DNA of 64,000 nt from Roseateles oligotrophus (lineage in GTDB: Bacteria > Pseudomonadota > Gammaproteobacteria > Burkholderiales > Burkholderiaceae_C): NCBI RefSeq assembly GCF_014204525.1, contig NZ_JACHLP010000002.1:558001-622000 (forward strand), read 5' to 3'. The translations under genes and the position numbers were made by a program. A model generated the notes under the pieces. It saw only the letters and a program-made list of their open reading frames with translations. It did no database searches and was not told the origin of the DNA. Of the stretch, positions 1-9,370 are shown one piece after another. Position 1 is the first letter of the stretch. Each line of letters opens with the position of its first letter.

Positions 1-2043
1 AGCACCCAGGGCTTGCGCGCACGCCTGAGCCTGGACGAGCGCACCCATGTGATCACCGCCACCGGCATCGGCTCGGCCGAGCTGGCCCGGCGCCTGGCGG
101 CCGACGGCGAGGTGGAGCTGGCCGTGGTCGACCATCTGCGCCGCCACACCGTCGTGCCCAATGACGCGCTGTATGTCGGCAATGGCGGCACCCCGCCCAG
201 CTCGGGCAATGGCTCGGCCAATGGCCAGTGGTATCTGAAGGCCCCGAGCGCCTCGGTGCCGTCCAGCATCAATGCTCCGGCGGCCTGGGACATCACGACC
301 GGCAGCGCCTCCGTCGTGGTGGCGGTGCTGGACACCGGCGTGCGTTTCGACCACCCGGATCTGGCCGGGCAGTTCATCAGCAGCAGCGCCTTCTCTACCG
401 GCAAGGTGGGTTACGACATGGTGGGCCTGAGCTATGCCAACGCTCTGGCCGCCGCCAATGACGGCAACCGCAATGACGACGACCCCAGCGACCCCGGCGA
501 CTGGGTCAGCCAGGCCGACGTGGATGGCGGCGCCCTGGGCGCGGAATGCAAGGCCGACAGCATAGGCAATAGCTCCTGGCACGGCACCCGGGTGTCCGGC
601 CTGATCGCGGCGGCCAGCAATAACGCGCAAGGCATTGCCGGCGTGGGCTGGGGCGTCAAGCTCTTGCCCGTGCGGGTGCTGGGCAAATGCGGGGGGTACG
701 ACTCCGACATCATGGCCGGCATGCTGTGGGCGGCCGGCATTGCCGTGCCGGGCCTGCCCAGCAACCCCAACCCGGCCAAGGTGCTCAATATGAGCTTGGG
801 CAGCCCGAGCGCAAGCCCTTGCACAGGCAGTGGCAGCGGCAGCTACCCGGGCACCATTGCCCAGGTCCAGGCCAAGGGCGTGACGGTGGTTGTGGCGGCG
901 GGCAATAGCGAGGGCTTGGGTGTTGGCGTTCCCGGCAACTGCCCCGGAGTGATCACCGTTGCCGCCCTGCGCCATGTGGGCAGCAAGGTGGGTTTTTCCA
1001 GCCTGGGCCCGGAGGTTTCGATCGCAGCCCCTGGCGGCAACTGCGTCAACACCACGGGCGCCTGCCTCTACCCCATGCTCAGCAGCACCAATAGCGGCAC
1101 GACCAGCCCGGTGGTGGGCGATAGCAGCTACACCAATAGTGTCGCTTCGGTGGGCACCAGCTTCTCGGCGCCCATCGTGTCGGGTACGGTGGCCTTGATG
1201 CTGTCGGTCAATCCGACCATGTCGCCGACCCAGGTGCTCAGCACCTTGAAGAGCACGGCGCGACCCTTTGTGACGACGGGTGGCTCGGCCGGCATTCGGC
1301 AATGCTCGGCGCCGACCGCTACCGTGCAGGATGAGTGCTACTGCAGCACCAGCACCTGCGGCGCCGGCATGCTGGACGCGGCGGCTGCGGTGGCTGCTGC
1401 CAAGGCGAGCAACCCGGCCGCAACTCCGCAGAGCATCAGCTTTGCCGCCCCAGCGATGCAGACCGTGGTGGCCTCATCATTGACGCTCAATGCCACAGCC
1501 AGCTCAGGGTTGACGGTTGACTTCAGTGCCTCGCCTTCTACTGTTTGCACGGTTAGCGGCAATTCTTTGGCTCTGTGGGCGCCGGGAACTTGCTCAGTAG
1601 CAGCTCAACAAATTGGTAACAGCACTTTTGTAGTGGCGAACAAGGTGGTGCAGATGATCGAGATCAGCCAGGGCGCGCAAACCATCAGCTTCCCGGCCAT
1701 CGCCACCCAGACCCTGGGCACGACGCCGCCGGCCCTGAGCGCCACGGCCAGCTCGGGCCTGACTGTCAGCTACAGCTCCACCAGCACCTCGGTCTGCACC
1801 GTCTCCGGCAGCACGCTGACGCTGCTGGCGGTGGGCAATTGCAGCATCACGGCCACTCAGGCCGGCAACGCGGCCTATGCCGCGGCCAGCCCGGCGGCCC
1901 AGACCTTTGCGGTCGTGGCCGCAGCTGTGACGACGACGAGTTCAGGCGGTGGTGGCGGCGGCGGCGCTTTTGGCGCCGTCTGGGTGGCCTTGCTGGGCTT
2001 GGCCAGCTTTGTGTTGCGGCGGGGTGCTAGCCGCATAGCATGA
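1..2043 (+). CDS. S8 (subtilisin-like) serine peptidase with GlyGly-CTERM tail, 5' partial
   Basis: The reading frame is open from base 1, so the true start and any signal peptide lie outside the window. The catalytic triad of family S8 is visible: Asp in VLDTGVRFDHPDL (about 325-365), His in SSWHGTRVSG (about 571-600) and Ser in GTSFSAPIVSG (about 1156-1188). After the protease domain come two tandem Ig-like repeats (about 1430-1660 and 1675-1910), each with a short pattern around VCTVSGS. The protein ends in a poly-Gly stretch, a hydrophobic helix and an Arg-Arg stop, which is the GlyGly-CTERM layout cut by rhombosortase in type II-secreted proteins. It is probably an exported, surface-released protease. 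The first Ig repeat is visibly more AT-rich than the second. Confidence 0.93.
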   Translation, partial: STQGLRARLSLDERTHVITATGIGSAELARRLAADGEVELAVVDHLRRHTVVPNDALYVGNGGTPPSSGNGSANGQWYLKAPSASVPSSINAPAAWDITTGSASVVVAVLDTGVRFDHPDLAGQFISSSAFSTGKVGYDMVGLSYANALAAANDGNRNDDDPSDPGDWVSQADVDGGALGAECKADSIGNSSWHGTRVSGLIAAASNNAQGIAGVGWGVKLLPVRVLGKCGGYDSDIMAGMLWAAGIAVPGLPSNPNPAKVLNMSLGSPSASPCTGSGSGSYPGTIAQVQAKGVTVVVAAGNSEGLGVGVPGNCPGVITVAALRHVGSKVGFSSLGPEVSIAAPGGNCVNTTGACLYPMLSSTNSGTTSPVVGDSSYTNSVASVGTSFSAPIVSGTVALMLSVNPTMSPTQVLSTLKSTARPFVTTGGSAGIRQCSAPTATVQDECYCSTSTCGAGMLDAAAAVAAAKASNPAATPQSISFAAPAMQTVVASSLTLNATASSGLTVDFSASPSTVCTVSGNSLALWAPGTCSVAAQQIGNSTFVVANKVVQMIEISQGAQTISFPAIATQTLGTTPPALSATASSGLTVSYSSTSTSVCTVSGSTLTLLAVGNCSITATQAGNAAYAAASPAAQTFAVVAAAVTTTSSGGGGGGGAFGAVWVALLGLASFVLRRGASRIA

Positions 2044-2099
2044 AAGTTATGCATCGACCGTTGCGGTAAGCTGCTGCACCCTTTGCCAAGGCCCAGCCG

Positions 2100-2165
2100 G
2101 GATTTCGCCCCGGCGGGCGACCTACTTTTTTGCTTCGCCAAAAAAGTAGGCAAAAAAGGCGACCC
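2100..2165. repeat. Intergenic hairpin repeat in the 2044-2376 gap
   Basis: The 333-bp gap between the S8 peptidase and the SPOR-like gene holds no convincing gene. It contains a perfect inverted repeat, CCTACTTTTTTG (2121-2132) and CAAAAAAGTAGG (2139-2150), with the 6-nt loop cttcgc. It is followed by another A-run. A similar hairpin is, from memory, a common dispersed intergenic element in Burkholderiales. It could also act as a bidirectional terminator, since the genes on both sides end here. Confidence 0.6.
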
Positions 2166-2376
2166 GAATGCCTGGCCCCTTCGGGGTCCGCTCTGTGCTC
2201 GAATTCGCCGGGCCGCGCCCAACTCTCTCCGCTACGCTCCGTTCAGACAGGGGGCGCGAGTCAGATCACGAAGTCGCTGCGCGACGCCCGCCGAATTCTG
2301 CGCGCCTCGCCCAGGCAAAACGGGGAATGCGAAAACCACACGGCTCGCTGCGCGTCGCCTCGATCAAACGTTATGT

Positions 2377-3132
2377 TTAACGCGCTGGCACCGCCGTCGC
2401 CGCCGCCGCGCTGGCCGGGACGGTGGGTGTGAGGCTGGTGGAGGCCGGGGCGGACGCAGCTTCGGCGGCTGGAGCGGCAGGGCAGGGCCGGAAGCCCGGG
2501 GCCAAAGCCGGGTCCTTGCTGAGCTGGGCCAGCTTGGCGCGCAGCAGGCCATCGGCCTGGGGCACCAGCAGGCGGTGGCGCTTGACGGGCTCTTGCAGCG
2601 TCAGCACCCGCAGGCCTTTGAGCTGGCGGCGGTCCAGCGCCTCCATGGCGTTGGCGGCGGCCTTCTCGCTGCCGTGGCGGCTGAGGATCAGGCTGGGCAT
2701 CTCGTCCGGCATGCCTTGCAGATACTCAAAATTGATTTTCATCTTGCGATAGGTTTCTTCCTTGCGCTGCTGGAAGTCCTTGTTGGGCAGCTTGATGCTG
2801 GCCACGGCCCAGACGCCGGGCTCCTCGCTGTGCTGGGGCTGGAAGTCGGTGGGCGTGATGCCGGAGCGGGCCAGCAGGCTTTGCGCCGCCTGCAGGGCCG
2901 CATCGCCCACCAGGGGCAGCTCCAGGCAGCTGCGTGCTTCGCTGGCCTGAAGCTGGGTCAGGCTCTGGGGCGTGAGCAGGCGGACGTGTTCGGGGTTGAC
3001 CTGGCGGGCCACACGCTCGGGCTCGCGGTCGCCGCGGGCCTTGAAGCTCAGCACCTCGTCCAGCCAGCCGCGCGTCCAGCCGAACAGCAGGGCGTTGAGC
3101 GCGATCAGAATCAGCAGCAGGGCGCGCAGCAT
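2377..3132 (-). CDS. SPOR-like domain membrane-anchored protein
   Basis: 251 aa. Residues 1-24 form one hydrophobic N-terminal segment (LLLILIALNALLFG), so the protein is probably an inner-membrane anchored periplasmic protein. The middle (about residues 65-190) has the alternating pattern of a SPOR (septal peptidoglycan-binding) fold, with LELPLVGD near the start. The C-terminus is a low-complexity Ala/Pro/Thr tail. It starts 4 nt after the birA stop, so the two are co-transcribed. A SPOR protein downstream of birA is a usual Burkholderiales arrangement. The domain call rests on pattern and context and is moderate. Confidence 0.6.
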   Translation of the reverse strand: MLRALLLILIALNALLFGWTRGWLDEVLSFKARGDREPERVARQVNPEHVRLLTPQSLTQLQASEARSCLELPLVGDAALQAAQSLLARSGITPTDFQPQHSEEPGVWAVASIKLPNKDFQQRKEETYRKMKINFEYLQGMPDEMPSLILSRHGSEKAAANAMEALDRRQLKGLRVLTLQEPVKRHRLLVPQADGLLRAKLAQLSKDPALAPGFRPCPAAPAAEAASAPASTSLTPTVPASAAAATAVPAR

Positions 3133-3136
3133 GGCG

Positions 3137-4030
3137 TCAGTTGCCGCTGCCGGAGCTTCCGCCGCTGAAGCGCAGGCTCACCTCGCCGCCGCTGACCGGC
3201 TGCAGGCCTTGTTCGGGCGATTCCACCAGCAGCTCGCCCGTCGCGCTGATGCCGCGCGAGATACCGTGCAGGCTGCCGGCGCTGACCTGGCGGCCCAGGG
3301 TCAGGTCGCGTCTTGCATAGGGCGCTTGCCAGGGGGCGAAGCCCTCGTTCTGAAAACTATTGAGGGCGCGCGCCAGGGCCGGGGCGATCAGGGCCAGCAC
3401 CTCGGGGGCCTGGATGCCGGGGCGGAATTCCTGCAAAGCGGCAAAACCGGTGCTGAAGGCGGCAGGTGAGGGCTCGGGCGCCGCGCCGCCACCCAGCTCG
3501 TGGATATTGAGGCCCACGCCGATGATGACCATGCGCTGGCTGCCGGCCGGCACCGTCTCGATCAGGATGCCGCCCAGCTTGCGGCCGTCCAGCCAGATGT
3601 CATTGGGCCATTTCAGCATCAGGCGCGGCGCTTGGGGCCCCGGGATCTGGTCCACCGGCTCCAGCGCATCGGCGATGGCGCAGCCCACGGCCAGGGACAG
3701 GCCCGACCAGTCCGCCACCTGCATGGGGAGACCGAGCGAGAAGGTCAGCGAGCTGCCGCCGTGGCTGGACAACCAGGCCCGGCCCATGCGGCCGCGGCCA
3801 TGGCTTTGCTGCTCGGCCACCAGCAAGCAGGGCTGCATATCGTGCGAGCGCCGGCCATAGGGCTGGGGCGAGCCGCCGCGGGCCTCGTTCTTGACCCGCT
3901 CCAGCAGGGCGGTGTTGGTGGAGTCCACGCGGGCCAGCACCTCGATGCTGATGCCCGGCAGCAGGGGGGTCAGGGCTTGCCAGAGCGCTTCGGCTTGCCA
4001 GTCTTGGTAAGGGGTTTCTTGGCTGGGCAT
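3137..4030 (-). CDS. birA: Biotin--[acetyl-CoA-carboxylase] ligase
   Basis: 297 aa. The enzyme activates biotin to biotinyl-AMP and transfers it to the biotin carboxyl carrier protein of acetyl-CoA carboxylase. The biotin/ATP-binding motif GRGRMGR is at residues 78-84, followed by KWPNDIWLDGRKLGGIL (140-156), the family signature. A short C-terminal domain follows (about 245-297). There is no N-terminal helix-turn-helix, so this is a ligase only and not the E. coli type repressor-ligase. It is the first gene of a pair with the SPOR-like gene. Confidence 0.95.
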   Translation of the reverse strand: MPSQETPYQDWQAEALWQALTPLLPGISIEVLARVDSTNTALLERVKNEARGGSPQPYGRRSHDMQPCLLVAEQQSHGRGRMGRAWLSSHGGSSLTFSLGLPMQVADWSGLSLAVGCAIADALEPVDQIPGPQAPRLMLKWPNDIWLDGRKLGGILIETVPAGSQRMVIIGVGLNIHELGGGAAPEPSPAAFSTGFAALQEFRPGIQAPEVLALIAPALARALNSFQNEGFAPWQAPYARRDLTLGRQVSAGSLHGISRGISATGELLVESPEQGLQPVSGGEVSLRFSGGSSGSGN

Positions 4031-4048
4031 GGCTGCTGATTTTTGAGG

Positions 4049-4561
4049 TTAGCGCTTGGGCGCCAGCATGGTGCCACGGCAGCGGGGGCTGCCGCAGTAG
4101 CAGGCGAATTCTTTTTTCAGCTTGGCCGTGTAGCGCTCGTCAATGGTGAGGCCGTAGTCGTAGAACAGCTCTTCGCCGGGGTTCAGATCGACCAGGGCCT
4201 TGATGTAGACGCGGCCGTCCACCTCGTCGGCCTCGCAATTGGGTTCGCAAGCGTGGTTGATCCAGCGCGAGCTATTGCCGCCGAACAAGGCGTCGATGAC
4301 GCGGCCGTCGTCGATATGGAAGTAAAACGTGTGGTTGGGCTGGCTGGGGTCGTGCGGATGGCGGTCCATGGCCTCGTCCCAGCTGATGCGCTCGCCGGTG
4401 TACTCGATGATGGTCTCGCCAGCGGCGATGGCCTGGAGCGCATAGACTCCGCGCCCATGCACACCCGAATTGCGCACCTGGATCCGGCGGCCCTTGGCCG
4501 TCGCTGGGGCTGCGGGCTTGGCGGCAGCGGCCGGGGACTTTTTACGAGCGGCTTGCGTCAT
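4049..4561 (-). CDS. SET-domain protein-lysine methyltransferase
   Basis: 170 aa from the ATG at 4561 (MTQAARKK). The frame stays open upstream, but an earlier start would run into the divergent topB gene, and the SET homology begins at about residue 25. Residues 2-25 are Lys/Ala-rich and histone-tail-like. SET motifs are clear: HGRGVYA, the NHxxxPN motif (INHACEPNC), the ELFYDYG motif and a post-SET Cys cluster (CYCGSPRCRG). The NH...P, Tyr and post-SET cysteines needed for SAM and lysine binding are all kept, so an active enzyme is likely. The substrate is unknown. Confidence 0.9.
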   Translation of the reverse strand: MTQAARKKSPAAAAKPAAPATAKGRRIQVRNSGVHGRGVYALQAIAAGETIIEYTGERISWDEAMDRHPHDPSQPNHTFYFHIDDGRVIDALFGGNSSRWINHACEPNCEADEVDGRVYIKALVDLNPGEELFYDYGLTIDERYTAKLKKEFACYCGSPRCRGTMLAPKR

Positions 4562-4685
4562 CGAGTTTGTGGTTACATTGAATTCATGGGTGCGCGCGTG
4601 CGTGTGCGCATGCGCGAGGCCGCAATTGTAGGCAGAGCTCCGGCCAAGCTGCCGACTGAACAGAAGAAAACACCAAACCGACACT
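4562..4685. promoter_or_regulatory. Divergent promoter region between the SET gene and topB
   Basis: 124 bp separates two outward-facing genes, so both promoters must lie here or just inside the genes. It contains the perfect 10-bp palindrome GCGCATGCGC (4606-4615) inside an alternating GC/GT tract. No clear -35/-10 pair could be assigned. Confidence 0.35.
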
Positions 4686-7328
4686 ATGAGCAAAACACTG
4701 ATCATTGCCGAGAAGCCCTCCGTGGCCCAGGACATCGTGCGTGCGCTCACTCCGAGCGCTGGCAAGTTCGAGAAACATGACGAGTACTTTGAGAGCGAGC
4801 ACTATGTGGTCAGCTCGGCCGTCGGCCATCTGGTGGAGATCAAGGCGCCGGAGGAATTTGACGTCAAGCGCGGCAAGTGGAGTTTTGCCAATCTGCCGGT
4901 GATCCCGCCGCATTTCGACTTGAACCCCATCGACAAGAGCAAGGGCCGGCTGAACGCCCTGGTCAAGCTGATCCGCCGCAAGGATGTGACGCAGCTGATC
5001 AATGCCTGCGACGCGGGCCGCGAGGGCGAGCTGATCTTCCGCCTGATCGTGCAATACGCCGGCAGCAGCAAGACCGCCACAACGAAACCGGTGCAGCGCC
5101 TGTGGCTGCAATCGATGACGCCGCAAGCCATCCGCGAGGGCTTCGAGAAGCTGCGCACGGATGCGCAGATGCTGCCCCTGGCCGACGCGGCGCGCTGCCG
5201 CTCCGAGGCCGATTGGCTGGTGGGCATCAACGGCACGCGCGCGATGACGGCCTTCAACTCGCGCGACGGCGGCTTCTTCCTGACCACCGTGGGCCGGGTG
5301 CAAACGCCCACGCTGTCAATCGTGGTGGAGCGCGAGGAAAAGATCCGCAAGCATGTGGCGCGCGACTACTGGGAGGTGCGCGCCAGCTTCGACGCGCAAG
5401 CCGGCCAGTACGAGGGCAAGTGGTTCGACCCGGCCTGGAAGAAGAATGCCGAGGACGCCGAGCTGAAGGCCGACCGCGTCTGGAGCCTTGCCCAGGCCGA
5501 GGCCATCGCGGCCGCCTGCCAGGGCCAGCCCGCCAGCGTGACGGAAGAGAGCAAGCCCAGCAGCAGCAGCTGCGGCGGCCTCTACGACCTGACCACCTTG
5601 CAGCGCGAGGCCAACTCGCGCTTCGGCTTCAGCGCCAAGACCACGCTGAGCCTGGCCCAGGCCCTGTACGAAAAGCACAAGGTGCTGACCTACCCGCGTA
5701 CCGATTCGCGCTACCTGCCCGAGGACTATCTGAGCGTCGCCAGGCAGACGGCCGAGATGATCGCCTCGGAGGACATGCCCGGCCCGCTGCGCGAATTGGC
5801 TCCGCACGCGCGCAAGGCCTTGCAAGAGGGCTATATCAAGCCGACCAAGAAGGTCTTCGACAACAGCAAGGTCTCGGACCACTTCGCCATCATCCCCACG
5901 CTGCAAGCGCCCAAGAGCCTGAGCGATATCGAGGCCAAGCTCTACGATATGGTCGTCAAGCGCTTTCTGGCGGTGTTCTTCCCGCCGGCGGAGTTCCTGG
6001 TCACCACCCGTATCAGCACCGTCAAGGCTGCGGGTCAGGCTTACAACTTCCAGACCAATGGCAAGGTCTTGGTCAAGCCGGGCTGGTTGGCCGTCTACGG
6101 CAAGGAGGCGCAGGAGGACGATGCCAGTCTGGTGGCCGTGGGTGCGGGCGAGGTGGTGCGCAGCGAGAGCGTGGATGTGAAAGCCCTGGCCACCAAGCCG
6201 CCGGCCCGCTACACCGAAGCGACCCTGCTCTCCGCCATGGAGGGCGCGGGCAAGCTGATCGAGGACGAGGAGCTGCGCGCCGCCATGACCGAGAAAGGCC
6301 TGGGCACGCCCGCCACCCGCGCCGCCACCATCGAAGGCCTGCTGACCGAGAAATACATGTTGCGCGACGGCCGCGAGCTCATCCCCACGGCCAAGGCCTT
6401 CCAGCTGATGACGCTGTTGCGCGGCCTGCAGGTGGACAACCTGACCAACCCCCAGCTCACCGGCGAGTGGGAATTCAAGCTGGCCGAGATGGAAAAAGGC
6501 CGGCTGAACCGCGATGCCTTCATGGCCGAGATCGCCGCCATGACGGCCCGCGTGGTGCAAAAAGCCAAGGAATACGACCGCGACACCATCCCCGGCGACT
6601 ACGCGACGCTGAAAGCCCCCTGCCCCAAATGCGGCGGCGTGGTGAAGGAAAACTACCGTCGATTTACCTGCTTAGGCCAAGAAGGGGCGGCCGAGGGCTG
6701 CGGCTTCTCCATCGGCAAGATCCCGGGCGGCCGCAGCTTCGAGCTGCACGAGGTGGAGCAGTTCCTGGTCGACAAGAAGATAGGCCCGCTGGAAGGCTTC
6801 CGCTCCAAGGCGGGCTGGCCCTTCACGGCCGAGCTGGCCCTGGTCTTTGACGAGGAGACCCAGAACTGGAAGCTGGAGTTCGACTTTGGCGAGGACGCCA
6901 AAAAGGCCGAGGCGGACGGCGAGCCGGTGGACTTCAGCGCCCAGACAGCGCTGGGCTCCTGCCCCAAATGTGGCGGCGGCGTGTTCGAGCATGGCAGCAA
7001 CTACGTCTGCCAGAACGCGGTGGGCTCCGCTTCTTCCTGCGACTTCAAGAGCGGCAAGATCATCTTGCAGCAGCCCATCGAGGCGGCTCAGATGCAAAAG
7101 CTCTTGAGCACCGGCAAGACCGAGCTGTTGGAGAACTTCGTCTCCAACAAGACACGTCGCAAGTTCAAGGCTTTCCTGGCCTTTGACAAAAAGGAGGGCA
7201 AGGTGGTGTTCGAGTTCGAGCCGCGCGCGGCCAAGCCTGGCGCCAAGCCGGCGGCCAAGGCCACGGCCAAGCCTGCCGCCAAGGCTCCGGCCAAGAAGGC
7301 GGCCGCCAGGAAAACCGCCAAGGCCTGA
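4686..7328 (+). CDS. topB: DNA topoisomerase III
   Basis: 880 aa, a type IA topoisomerase that decatenates and relaxes negatively supercoiled DNA. The Toprim domain shows the catalytic Glu in IIAEKPS (residue 9) and the DxxxxE site in ACDAGREGE (D109, E113). The active-site Tyr is Y336 in LTYPRTDSRYL. Two C-terminal Zn-ribbon-like modules follow, each starting CPKCGG (about 645 and 760). The last 35 residues are a repeated Lys/Ala/Pro tail like a histone H1 tail, a common DNA-binding extension in beta-proteobacterial proteins. The family is usually shorter; the extra length is in the Zn modules and the tail. Confidence 0.97.
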   Translation: MSKTLIIAEKPSVAQDIVRALTPSAGKFEKHDEYFESEHYVVSSAVGHLVEIKAPEEFDVKRGKWSFANLPVIPPHFDLNPIDKSKGRLNALVKLIRRKDVTQLINACDAGREGELIFRLIVQYAGSSKTATTKPVQRLWLQSMTPQAIREGFEKLRTDAQMLPLADAARCRSEADWLVGINGTRAMTAFNSRDGGFFLTTVGRVQTPTLSIVVEREEKIRKHVARDYWEVRASFDAQAGQYEGKWFDPAWKKNAEDAELKADRVWSLAQAEAIAAACQGQPASVTEESKPSSSSCGGLYDLTTLQREANSRFGFSAKTTLSLAQALYEKHKVLTYPRTDSRYLPEDYLSVARQTAEMIASEDMPGPLRELAPHARKALQEGYIKPTKKVFDNSKVSDHFAIIPTLQAPKSLSDIEAKLYDMVVKRFLAVFFPPAEFLVTTRISTVKAAGQAYNFQTNGKVLVKPGWLAVYGKEAQEDDASLVAVGAGEVVRSESVDVKALATKPPARYTEATLLSAMEGAGKLIEDEELRAAMTEKGLGTPATRAATIEGLLTEKYMLRDGRELIPTAKAFQLMTLLRGLQVDNLTNPQLTGEWEFKLAEMEKGRLNRDAFMAEIAAMTARVVQKAKEYDRDTIPGDYATLKAPCPKCGGVVKENYRRFTCLGQEGAAEGCGFSIGKIPGGRSFELHEVEQFLVDKKIGPLEGFRSKAGWPFTAELALVFDEETQNWKLEFDFGEDAKKAEADGEPVDFSAQTALGSCPKCGGGVFEHGSNYVCQNAVGSASSCDFKSGKIILQQPIEAAQMQKLLSTGKTELLENFVSNKTRRKFKAFLAFDKKEGKVVFEFEPRAAKPGAKPAAKATAKPAAKAPAKKAAARKTAKA

Positions 7329-7364
7329 ACTCAGGGGCCTATGCGCCCCGTTACATCAATTCGG

Positions 7365-7382
7365 ACGGGCCGGCTGGCCCGT
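7365..7382 (+). terminator. Hairpin downstream of topB
   Basis: ACGGGCC (7365-7371) pairs with GGCCCGT (7376-7382) across a 4-nt loop, 40 bp after the topB stop. There is no U-tract, so intrinsic termination is only possible. Confidence 0.35.
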
Positions 7383-7419
7383 TCGCTTATCGTGATGATG
7401 ATTCCTGGGGAGGGATCGC

Positions 7420-9279
<1,860 letters not shown>

Positions 9280-9370
9280 CCTTTGACACTTGCTGGACAT
9301 GCGGCGCTTCCCTAGCGTTCGTCGCTTAGTTCATTCAAACCACTTCAACCAAGAAAGCGCTATCCCCATC

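Noticed and set aside
576-592. TGGCAC sequence in the S8 gene as a sigma-54 promoter
   Set aside because: No GC at the -12 position with correct spacing, and it lies within coding sequence.
4562-4765. Longer N-terminus of the SET gene
   Set aside because: It would overlap the start of divergent topB, and the extra residues have no SET homology.
4877-6850. Second plus-strand frame of 657 codons inside topB
   Set aside because: Out-of-frame shadow, Arg/Gly/Pro-rich, with no motif.
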